DNA of 64,000 nt, taken from the NCBI GenBank assembly GCA_024734495.1, contig JALMQS010000722.1, positions 1,124,254 through 1,188,253 of the forward strand, given 5' to 3'. The notes beneath the pieces were generated by a model, which worked only from the letters and a program-made list of their open reading frames with translations, searched no databases and was not told the origin of the DNA. Positions within the stretch are counted from its first letter, which is position 1, and every line of letters begins with the position of its first letter. Shown here one piece after another: positions 32,447 to 42,345 of the stretch. The translations under genes and the position numbers were made by a program. This stretch comes from Forficula auricularia (taxonomy: Eukaryota > Arthropoda > Insecta > Dermaptera > Forficulidae).

Positions 32447-34351
32447 TTTTACTTTATCCAATGCGAAGCATGGGAGAAAGTATTGGAATCGCTCTCGCGT
32501 CAAGCGCGACTTCAAAGGTCCTCAGGTAAAGACTACGGAACCCATGGACTCAATTAAGGTCACAAATTGAAGTATTCAATGAGATTGAATTTTTAGCACG
32601 TGACGGTTTTGCCAAAAATTATCTGGAATCTCGTCGAGAGGCCAAAAAGTGCCATTTTTTTTGGAAGTGCGTGGGGATGGATGGATGGATGGATGGATGT
32701 ATGTGTGTTATCGTTTTTTTCGTCCACGATTTTTTCCACACCTTTGCGCTGATTGAAATGAAATTGAAAACCTACTAATTAGTTTAACAAAATGAAGCGC
32801 TGATTAGTTTTTGGTACATATCGGTCCACAAACATTAGTACTTTATTTCAGTACTTTTTTAGTTTTTTCTAAATATCTTGAAAATGACTTAACCAATTTT
32901 GATGAAATTTAATATCCTAATTAAGTACCTTGGGGACCACAAAAAAGGTTAAATAAAGTTTTTAGTAAAATCATATTTTAAAGTACTTTACTCTATAGTA
33001 AAATAGAACTTTTTTTTTAATTTTAAATTCTTTAAAATTTATTCATTTGATCGTTTTAATATAGCTCATTTAACCTAACTTAAGTAAGAATGGTTAGGCT
33101 TCTAGCTGTGAAATGGTAAAAATTTGGGAGGAAATTTTATAAGTAACCATAGCAACCGCGTTGTTTTCTTATCCATTACCATTGCTGACGACATGGAGGA
33201 ATCGACTTAAAATCAAAAATAGAGATTGATTCTCATCTAGTACTTGAGGAATAACCATTCTATATTGGATTTTTGACGTTTCGGTTTTTATTGGTAACCA
33301 TTGCTGAAGACATAGAGGAATCGAGTTAAAATCAAAAATAGCGATTGATTCTCATCTAGTACTTGAGGAATAACCATTCTTATATTGGATTTTTGACGTT
33401 TCGGTTTTTATTGGTAACCATTGCTGAAGACATAGAGGAATAGAGTTAAAATCAAAAATAGCGATTGATTCTCATCTAGTACTTGAGGAATAACCATTCT
33501 ATATTGGACTTTTGACGTTTCGGTTTTTATTGGTAACCATTGCTGAAGACATGGAGGAATCGAGTTAAAATCAAAAATAGCTATTGATTCTCATCTAGTA
33601 CTTGAGGAATAACCATTCTATATTGGATTTTTGAGGTTTCGGTTTTTATTGGTAACCATTGCTGAAGACATGGAGGAATCGACTTAAAATCAAAAATAAC
33701 GATCGATTCTTATCTAATACTAGAGGAATAACCTTATTGCATTCCATTTTTGATGTTTTGACTATTAATGGCAACCTCTACTGAAAACGTGGAAGAATCG
33801 ACTTAAAACAAAAGACTAAATTCTTTTATGGCAAACAACTCAAGCTTGAGTTGTTTAACATAAAAGAATTTAGTCTTTTTGATTTTAAGTCGATTCTTCC
33901 ACGTTTTCAGTAGAGGTTGCCATTAATAGTCGAAACATCAAAAATGGAATGCAATAAGGTTATTCCTCTAGTATTAGATAAGAATCGATCGTTATTTTTG
34001 ATTTTAAGTCGATTCCTCCATGTCTTCAGCAATGGTTACCAATAATAATCGAAGGGTCAAAAATCTAAGGTAGAATTATTATTCCTCAAGTATTAGATGA
34101 GAATCAATCGCTATTTTTTGATTTTAAGTCGATTCCTCCATGTCTTAAGCAATGATTACCAATAATAACCGAAATGTCAAAAATCCAATGTAGAATTGTT
34201 ATTCCTCGACTGTTAAATGAGAATCGATCATTATTTTTGAATTAAAGTCAACATGAACTGCAAATTGCAAGTGATATCTGATTTATATAAAGTAATAAAC
34301 ATATTAATATTTCAAATGAATTTGGATAAAGTTTAGCAACGATCCGTTGCA
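32447..34351 (+). mobile_element. foldback element FB2 (complete copy)
   Basis: Terminus A TTTTACTTTATCCAATGC; leader to ~33180 with a (GGAT)n tract (32674-32704); six 119-bp units with GAATCGACTTAAAATC-like markers at about 33201, 33320, 33440, 33559, 33678 and 33797; a cruciform centre (33825-33885, AACAACTCAAGCTTGAGTTG); three to four inverted units (markers 33893, 34011, 34132, 34249); terminus B mirrored at 34320-34351 (GATCCGTTGC). The units next to the centre are most alike in the two arms. No ORF is coding. Confidence 0.8.
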
Positions 34352-35035
34352 ATTTATTTAATTAGGGATCAAAATTTCATTAACTTTTCAAATCAAAAAT
34401 AAAGTATTATATTCTATATAATATTTCATGGAAAAGCAGATGATACAATGAAACTACTTTAGTCGTCAAGAGATAAATTTAAAAACAAACTTAATATTTT
34501 TGGGTCGTATTTAATTTTAGCATACTGCTGCTTACTTGTGTAAGTAAAAAGATTAAAAAGCAGTCTGTGATTTTGTATCCTTTGATGGAGGTGAACTATA
34601 TATGTTTATTTTGAAAGTGGCCTAAGTCCATTATTTGTTATTTTAAGATATTTGTATTTATATTTTTACAAATACATATATTTATATATATTTTGATGTA
34701 TTTATTTTGACGAATTCATGATGATATTGTACTCCTTTGGCTATGATATTATAAATTTGAAAAGAAGACATCTATGCCTAACTAAATATGACATTAACTC
34801 TTTTTTTTCAAAATTGGAGTTAGGCCACTTTTCAAAATAAAGGGCTCATATATACATAGTTAAAGGAGATAATAAATAAGTGTGCCTTGTGCGGAAAAAT
34901 AAATTTTTAATTTATTTATAAAGATTTTAAAAACAAAAGTTTTACTTTACAAGTCAATACTCAAGCCAATATGGTTGTGTGATTGTCAAATCTAGGGCAC
35001 AGCCAGTGAATCTAGTTTGAGTAAAAAATAATTTT
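34352..35035. other. AT-rich intergenic DNA
   Basis: No gene or bounded element seen. Runs of T and (AT)-rich tracts occur near 34640-34700. Confidence 0.5.
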
Positions 35036-35465
35036 TATAAAAAAAATAAATAAAAACCGGAATTCAAAAAACTTAAATGCAACAAATAAAATAATAATAA
35101 GTTAAAAATAAAATAAAAATCAACTAAAAGGTATAAAATAATTATCTTATTTAGTTACAACTAAACGACGAAATATTAACATGAAATTATTTTTTGAATA
35201 TTGTTAGAGTTCGTGGCTGTGATGAAACTGTAGTAGATGAAGGTGAGGTATCAGCCAAAGATGTAATCACTACTTTTTGAAGTCGGTGCCAAACAAACTA
35301 TACCTATAAGCGAGCTAAGTATAAAAAGATTTTGGCTAAAATAGAAAAATCGGAAGTTGATGTTTAAGTACCCAAGAATGTACTCCCCTGGGTTTCGCAA
35401 CCATAAGTCTCAGAGATAAGAAATTCGAAACTTAACCTTGATATAGGCTAGAAGGAGTACATCAA
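35036..35465. repeat. fragments of two dispersed repeats
   Basis: 35040-35190 matches the left arm of the palindrome at 30514 (AAAAGGTATAAAATAATTAT), and 35270-35320 its inner end (TTTGAAGTCGGTGCCAAAC). 35340-35465 matches the dispersed repeat at 1052-1145. The right arm of the palindrome is missing. Confidence 0.55.
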
Positions 35466-35803
35466 CATCTATAAGCCAGGGATAGCCTCGAACGCCCGCG
35501 TCTCCCTCGTTTGTCCCCCGGGCTACGATCTACCCCCTGGTTGTGCCTTGGGTCGAGCGAGGCTACGGGTTCATGTGCTGCGCACTTCATCTTGCGCATC
35601 CATACTTGTTGCCCTGAGGGGTGATGTAATCCGCTACTTCATGCCCGCGCTCCCCTGATCCAAGGGTCTTGTTCTTCCCTGCACACCTTGACCAAGCGAC
35701 CTCCCGTACCTATATATGGAGACGGTTCACGCTAGCCTCAACCGTGACTGACTGTTGCCTCGTTGACCCCCTTGTGGCGATTATCTCCCCTTATTACATC
35801 CTA
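35466..35803 (+). other. GC-richer segment upstream of a retrotransposon fragment
   Basis: Contains GAGCGAGGCTACGGG (about 35555), which recurs at about 36564, and ends with a 37-bp tract (35766-35803, ACCCCCTTGT, then CCCCTTATTACATCC) that recurs at 36523-36559. These repeats bracket the reverse-transcriptase fragment. It may be part of the same retrotransposon family, joined out of order. Confidence 0.4.
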
Positions 35804-36452
35804 TTTCCCTGATATTCTCTTCGATTCGAATACCCTAAAAATGTGTGACAGCCTATCCATGCTGGGCGTCTCTGTCGCATCTGACCTGTCTTGGAATGAA
35901 CACATCTCCTCTGTGGCGAAATCTGCAGCAAGGAAGATTGGCTTCTTATTCAGGTCCAAGCGATTTTACAAACCCCCACAACTTCTCACCATCTACAAGG
36001 CCCAAATCCGCCCCTGTCTCGAATACGGCTCTCATCTGTGGAGAGGGGCCTCAAAATACTCTCTTGCTACCCTGGATGCAATTCAGAAACGAGCCGTCAG
36101 GCTAATTGACGATTCTACCCTCACTGACTCCCTCGACTCGCTGGCTCATCGAAGAGATGTCTCTGCCCTTTCCCTTTTCTATAGATACTATCACGGCAGG
36201 TGCTCTGATGAGATAAAATCAATAATTCCCCCCAAAGCATGCTTTGCACGTAGCACGCGTTTTGCCGACTCCCAACACTCTTTCGCGGTTAAATTAGAAA
36301 AGTGCCGGACCACTTCATTCGCCAATACATATATCCCCATGACTTCAAGGAACTGGAACTCTCTTCCAGCCTCTATCTTTCCCAGCACCTATAATCTTCA
36401 AACCTTCAAAACCGGAGTGCATAGACACCTACGTCTACACCCTCTCACTTAA
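35804..36452 (+). pseudogene. reverse transcriptase C-terminal region, non-LTR family B (open frame)
   Basis: Open for about 215 codons to TAA at 36450. The part after the catalytic core is clear: MLGVSVASDLSWNEHI, KAQIRPCLEYGSHLW, IQKRAVRLIDD, SLAHRRDVSALSLFYRYYHG and RNWNSLPASIFPSTYNLQTF. Family B copies at 19550, 28415, 29051 and 54877 carry the same domain with frameshifts. The catalytic blocks are absent, so the copy is 5'-truncated and inactive although this stretch has no stops. It belongs to the Jockey/CR1-like group by its C-terminal pattern; the exact clade is uncertain. Confidence 0.8.
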
Positions 36453-37261
36453 TCAACTTTCTCTTCTCTTCGGTAATGCAAGGGTCTTTCGAGATCCATA
36501 GGGGCTGCATCTTTACTGGTGCACCCCCTTGTTGCGATTATCGCCCCTTATTACATCCTGGGCTGAGCGAGGCTACGGGCCTCTGGCTGCGCAGTTAGTT
36601 TTTCCCATCGTTTCGGCCAAACCCTACTGGAGTAACGCCCTCTTTGATCGCTTTGGCCAAGCCCTCGATATTTTTAATCCCGTCGATTTTGACTGGTATA
36701 GGCCTATTTTAATCTTAGTTTTAGTATGGGTTGGGGGGGGCGGTAGTGTGATTCCACATTACAGGAACCACACCCATCCTAATTCCCACCCCTATTTTAT
36801 TCCTTCGACTCACCAATATTTATCTGTGATATTAGGCTTATATTTTAATCTTAGTTTTAGTTTCCGGTGGGGGCGGGCGTGTGTTTTATTACACGCTTCT
36901 CCTAACCCCCGCCTCAATTTTATTATTTATTTTGCCTGCCTTAAGGATGAGGATGACGGCTCTTGGGGCCTTGCGGGTGCTTGTCTCGTGTATATTTATG
37001 TTTTAAATTAATTTTAAGAGAATGGACTGTGTAGAAGTTTAAACTGGTTGCACCTGGCAGCTTTAGGTGGGCTCTAACGCTGCAAGCCGTCCCCTGACTG
37101 GTGCACAAGAAAGGAGCTCTGGCGGGGTCTTATGACCTTGAAATCCTCTCTTTTAATTCAATCGGAGGGCATGTACCCTGTGTATTGTGTAGTGGGGCTA
37201 ATGATGGTCTCTCGTTGCCGCCCTTAGGGCTTATCGCGACTCCCCGTGGGCCGATACTGTC
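36453..37261 (+). mobile_element. 3'UTR-like and repeat region between two retrotransposon fragments
   Basis: After the family B stop codon comes a 3'UTR (GGGGCTGCATCTTTACTGGT). From ~36700 two imperfect ~135-bp repeats follow (TTTTAATCTTAGTTTTAG at 36708 and 36844), each with a GTGTG...CACAC-type hairpin. The 160-codon ORF at 36529-37011 has no domain and is not called. Confidence 0.45.
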
Positions 37262-37735
37262 ATGAGGGGTATTGTTATTAACGTACTCGAAGGTAGGTCG
37301 TGGGAGGGACTGTTTGAGGCATGGCTTCGGGCTCGTGGAGCGGGTCCTGCGGTTGCTGGGGCTGGGAGGTCTGTGGGGGAGGCAATTACACCCGGCTTCC
37401 CCCAAATGATCGGAGGGAGAGTCGCGCGGCGAAGCGCACTGAATATGGGAGGATGCAGTCTCTCTGGCATCGTGATAAGAATAGAGCAGTGAAGGTGGTC
37501 CTTGAGGGCGGTTCGGATCGCGGAGTGGGGTTTGATGCGGCGAGCGCTTATTGGACTAATATCCTGGGCGATTGCCGGGGATGCCTTTCCGCCGTTTCCG
37601 ACCGTCCGAGAGTCCTCCCGAGTCCTGTTCTCCTCCAGGAGCTCACTACTACCACCTCTTTTAAAAAATCGCCAGCCGGACCAGACGATCTGTCTCCTGC
37701 GACCTGGAGAGGCGTGGGGGATAGGGAGAAGGTTA
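37262..37735 (+). pseudogene. R2-like non-LTR retrotransposon fragment, region just before RT
   Basis: Two overlapping frames are needed. The second reads EYGRMQSLWHRDKNRAVKVV, then ASAYWTNIL and, near the end, SPAGPDDLSPATWRGV. That order (an Arg/Lys-rich EYxxxQxLW segment, a YWxxIL segment, then SPGPDG-xx-W) is typical of the stretch leading into the RT domain in R2/NeSL-type elements. The catalytic RT itself is absent; the reading breaks up after 37740. GC content is well above the surroundings. Assignment to the R2 group rests on these motifs from memory and is moderate. Confidence 0.5.
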
Positions 37736-38490
37736 TATTTAAATTTAAATTTCATGATATATCTTAAAAGGTTTCATCTTGTCACTGCAAGCAAAAATAG
37801 GCAGTGCAGGGAAGCTATGTATAAGAAGTGTCAATTAATGGCCACATTTTATTAACATCGATCCTCTTTCTTTTTCCGGTTAGATGTCAACATTCATGTT
37901 TTGTTTTTGCAATACATCTTTGGAAGTGATTGGAATGATAAATGGCTTATCAATAAAAGTCTTCCAGCCGAGCATTAAATGATTATACTAAGGAGCTACA
38001 TATTTCATTTGCATAATTATATTTTAAAATATTAACATAGATAGAATCTCCAAGCCTTTTAAGTATTTTTATTTTTAACAAATATTCTTAGAAGTCTGGT
38101 AATAAGTTTACGCTACAACGCTACAACCACTTTCATGATAAAACAGAATACGTTGTCATTTTTATTAGAAAGATATTAATCTTATTTCTCGAATTATTGA
38201 ATTTGAAAAATGATTTTAATATGAAAAACCATTCGTTCTAACAAAGAGCTAAAATTTAGTAAGCATGTTCGGCACCTTTGTGCCAAGTTACAACTTTATA
38301 GATCAAAAATTTAATCAAAAAATGAATACATAAGTTGAGGAAAGAGTACAGAAATGTTTTGGAAAATTTTTTTCACTGTTTCCTTCAATTCAAGATTAAA
38401 ACAAATTAAATAATATTTTCGTTCTATTATTTCTTGATATGTTGGATATAAAATATTATTGTATTAAAAGCTGAATAAATACATATCATG
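37736..38490. other. AT-rich intergenic DNA
   Basis: No gene or repeat with defined ends was recognised. Confidence 0.5.
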
Positions 38491-38602
38491 TTGAAAAGTT
38501 TTTATTTTGCCGAAAGCAGCAGAGTTGTCGAATCATAAAGAAAAGCAAAGAGGTTGTCCTCCGCTTGATGTAAATAAACATACACACATTTGTATTAAAT
38601 AT

Positions 38603-39158
38603 CAGTGGCGTGCGGTCCATGGATGCTGTGGATGTTGCGCATCCTTAAAATTTCAAAACGTCAAAAGTATTTTTATCATACAGTGATATAAAAAATCTAA
38701 TATTAAATTTGAAAAATAAGACAAAATTTTGCGTTTATCGATCAATTTTACAAAAAAGAGTGTGTGTATGGTTTCTATATTTGTCGAAAGATAATTGCGA
38801 ATGTTTTTCATTTGGAAACCGATTAGTACAAGTCATATGATCCTAGTCGGTTGATACGGGTGAGAATCCAGGAAAGTTGTATTGGAGGGTTCGCTTATGT
38901 ACCATATTGTCGATAGGGTTTCTTTTTTTCAGCAGACATACCATGGAGCTTGACACATTCGCTGTATTTCAAAAGACTTGGTATACTATGTTGTAAATAA
39001 TCGATATCCCATCGTAATTTTATTTAATTTAACCAATTCAAAACTCTCCTTTCATTAGTTCGTTTCGAAATTTCTCATGCCTAAGCAAAAAATAAAAAAT
39101 TGAAGGGTTATATTTTGGACAGCATCCTCTGGTTGAAATGTCACTCCCCACTACTGAT
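38603..39158 (+). mobile_element. hAT-like non-autonomous element, copy 2 (internally different)
   Basis: The left end CAGTGGCGTGCGGTCCATGG and right end (inverted CAGTAGTGGGGAGTG) belong to the family at 5348 and 51891. The segment before the right end (TGAAGGGTTATATTTTGGAC) also matches. The central ~350 bp has no counterpart in the other copies. Confidence 0.6.
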
Positions 39159-39173
39159 ATATACCTATATACA

Positions 39174-39800
39174 GGGTGTTTCAGGAGGAATAGTAGATCT
39201 TTTAGGAGGTGGTATTATAGACGAATTGCAATAAAAAATGCCATATAACATGTGTCCAATTGTTATTGAGTACAGAGATACAGCTGTAAGTATGAACCCG
39301 TGCATACGTAATGTCGGTCATATTCTCGTATGTGGAATACCGATACGTACAGAAATTCTATGAGTGCTTGTTGAAGGACTACGTTCTACCGACTGAATAA
39401 TGTCATCTACTTCATCCACGGTCTGTTCATTTACATGTTCAGATGCAATATGATAAATACCATATCAGCATACTCAGTATGTGTAAATACGTGCGACATG
39501 TTTACACGCTACATTACAGTAGACTTGGCCAACATATCACAATGAAAACTTCAATGTAAACTAATGCACAACTTCCCAACTTGAACATCAACAGTCTTGC
39601 TGACATTCGATAAATACGCCAATAGCAACCCATAACCGGTTGTTATAACCGGTGTACCAAAACACGAAACGAAAATGCATTGAACTCAGCTGTATCTCTG
39701 TACTCAAAAAAATTGGACACATGTTATATGGTATTTTTTATTGCAATTCGTCTATACTACCACCCCCTAAAATATTTACTATTCCTCCTGAAACACCCTG
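39174..39800. mobile_element. MITE with ~115-bp inverted ends (CAGGGTGTTTCAGG)
   Basis: Left 39174-39290 and right 39690-39800 mirror each other at about 90%: CAGGGTGTTTCAGGAGGAAT, GACGAATTGCAATAAAAAAT and GAGTACAGAGATACAGCTG. TATA lies outside both ends, consistent with a TA target. No transposase is encoded. The superfamily is uncertain. Confidence 0.7.
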
Positions 39801-39880
39801 TATATTATTTATTTGTGTTTATGTTTATTTACATCAAGCAGAGGACATCATCTTTGTTTCTCTTTATGAATAAATATATA

Positions 39881-42094
39881 GAAAATTGACTTACTCGACT
39901 GAAGAGATATCAATATATTCATAAATTTATATAAATATTTATTTATTTTTTAATTAATATTTGTAAATCAAAACTACAGTCTATAGAATAAAAAACGATT
40001 ATTAAATAAATATGTACAGGAACTATTTATTGATAATTACCTAAGGTTATAAAGTGGTCTGAATATGAGATTCGCTCGGATCCCAATTCACATGCTCTAA
40101 ATTAGTTCAAGTAGATATGAGTTCTGCATGTTCGCTTGTTCGGAACGCGATACCTATTCCGTTAATATAATAAAATCTAATTAATATTTTTTTTTTGAAA
40201 AAATATGATCATGGAAAAAACAAAATTATTGCAATAATAAAACTTATTAAAAAATCATTTAATAATTTTACAATAAAAAAACCTTTTTAACTTTGAGATA
40301 TTTTAATGATTTTATTTTAGTTAAAAATATAAATATTTATTATAATTATTAAACCTCACACGGTAAGCAAATACATTGAGAGAATAAGATTAGTAATAAG
40401 TTCGACGAAAAACTTAAAATTTTCAAGATTCGTTCGCGCTCTCACTGAATTTTGGAGATTTGGCAATTTTCGTCTGAGAACAGATTAAGATTAGAGAAAC
40501 GGCACAAATGTTCAGCTCCAAATTTAAAATAATTACCTACAAAGGCTCAAAAGCGCTCGATATAACTTTCTAAGATGATTTGATATTCTTCTAATTTATT
40601 GCATATTTAATCGGAAAATTTTGAATATAAAAACCCAAATCCAACCAGTTTTCTGCAATGAAAGCTGAAACATTTTGATACCATAATGAATTTTTTCACA
40701 TGAGTATCGGAAATCACACCCACAAACACGATAACATTGTGTTAAAAATGATTTTTCTCAATACAAACATTTCTAAACACAAATAATCAAAAAAGTATAA
40801 TTTTACATTATCAAAGATAATAAAAATTGATTTATACAAACAATACTTGAGTTTTGTCATTTATGGTTTTCGAGATTAGTATATATTCACAAATATTTAC
40901 TTGCTACTCTCATTGCACTTTTGGAATGTCGCATCTTATTATTAAATTCATCATTTACATATTAAATATATTTGTACAAATTTAAGTATTATGATGGGTC
41001 TAAAAGCTCCAATTTCATCTTTTGAATTCATTTAATCTAAATTCAATTAAAGTATGTGTGTACTTGTTTGACTGATAGCTTGTAATGGGCAATTAAAATG
41101 AAATCGTTAAAGATATTTTTGAGCAATGATAAAAAACTTGAACTACGATATAAAGTAAATAGATAGTTCCAGGAGACAGTCTTTGTAGACCATACCGTAA
41201 AATCAATGGGGTCTTAATCTGCTTGATACTAAATACCTATATATACACATACTATAACAAATAAAAATTTCTTTATATGCTAGTGACTTTTTATATTTTT
41301 TATTTTATTTCTTTTTTTTTTGAATTTTATTTATTATTTTGTCCCTGTGAACTGAATTCTTTTTGCTGTTTTTTATTGATTTTCAACTCCAGTGAACATG
41401 ATTTTGAATTTTTCACCCTAATTATCTCCTATAGCAGTTATACCGTTCTGCTGTGGCCACAGCCTGAGCCACTTATCAGGATCATGTCTGGGAGGATCGG
41501 AGGGTTATAAGGGGAGATGTGGAGGCCCTTAAAAATATGTATAGGTATATGTAATTTATTTAATTAATAATATAGTTTCGAAGTTTAACCTTCATCATTA
41601 GTCTTTTTAATTAGAAATAATTTCACTGTTATTTCTCATAGGCTGCAATACCCTATTGGATTTTAATTATGCTTTGTAGTGGCTTAAATAGCCGATTCCT
41701 AAATTAAATTTTAATTTTCAGGTTTCTTTGAGATATCACAAATAAAAGCGGAAAATAGTGAGTCTCAGCCAAATAATTTTAAAGTCAATCTTTAAGACAC
41801 ATTTTGTAATTTATTTGTAGCAGTTAGGATCATTTTAACTCTGCAATTTTCTTTAGAATCTGGAGAACGTTCCTATTCCAAATTAAAAATGATCAAAAAG
41901 AATTTAAGATGAACACTGAAACAAATGCCCAACAAAGTTATGAATTATAGCGATAGAACATATGGTAGATTATTAGATGAAATTGATTTACATTATCTTA
42001 TGTCTGAATCTCATTAAATCACGACAAATTTATTTCCTGTAAAATTGTTTTAATTTCCTATTAATATGTGATTTTTTATAATATTAAACTATTT
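39881..42094. other. AT-rich intergenic DNA with one isolated CGAAAC module
   Basis: No gene was found. At 41575-41602 (minus strand) there is CTAATGATGAAGG, a loop and CTTCGAAACTAT, similar to the centre of the palindromic elements but without visible flanking arms. The ORF at 41277-41510 is low-complexity (Phe/Tyr-rich). Confidence 0.45.
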
Positions 42095-42345
42095 CAAGAA
42101 GACAATAAAAGAGTGTGTCTTCTGCTTGAATTATAAATTTTCAATTTATTTATGACGACACTATAGTTTCGAGAGCTTTGCCCTCTTCAACAGTCTATTA
42201 CAATTGATTCACATCAGGAATTAATTCCAAACTAAGTATCGTTATAAATAAATTACAAATTAATAATTCAAGCAGAAGACATACTCTTTATTGTCTAGTT
42301 CAATTTATAAAAATTCTGCTAATCTCGGTAAAAAGAAACTTTCAA
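42095..42345. mobile_element. palindromic MITE of the 14113 family
   Basis: GACAATAAAAGAGTGTGTCT and TCTGCTTGAATTATAAATTT at the left are mirrored at 42263-42300. The right end extends to a mirrored GCnGAGATTAGCAG-like block. The central module on the minus strand (42166-42194) reads CTGTTGA, AGAG, loop, CTCT, CGAAAC, TATAGTG. Confidence 0.65.

Larger units (their letters stand above)
38491..39880. mobile_element. inverted-repeat element with two nested elements
   Basis: The left end TTGAAAAGTTTTTATTTTGC then GTCCTCCGCTTGATGTAAAT matches the element at 31005. The mirrored second block is at 39825-39850 (ATTTACATCAAGCAGAGGAC). Inside lie a hAT-like copy (38603-39158) and a CAGGGTG-type MITE (39174-39800), with only ~15 bp between them, so the host element was hit twice. 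Confidence 0.6.

Noticed and set aside
32674..32704. (GGAT)n tract as a telomere- or centromere-like repeat
   Set aside because: Short, inside the foldback leader, and varies to (GGATGTAT)n in FB3: an ordinary microsatellite.
36529..37011. 160-codon ORF
   Set aside because: Lies in 3'UTR-like repeats after a retrotransposon stop codon; no domain, and in-frame repeats are of DNA origin.
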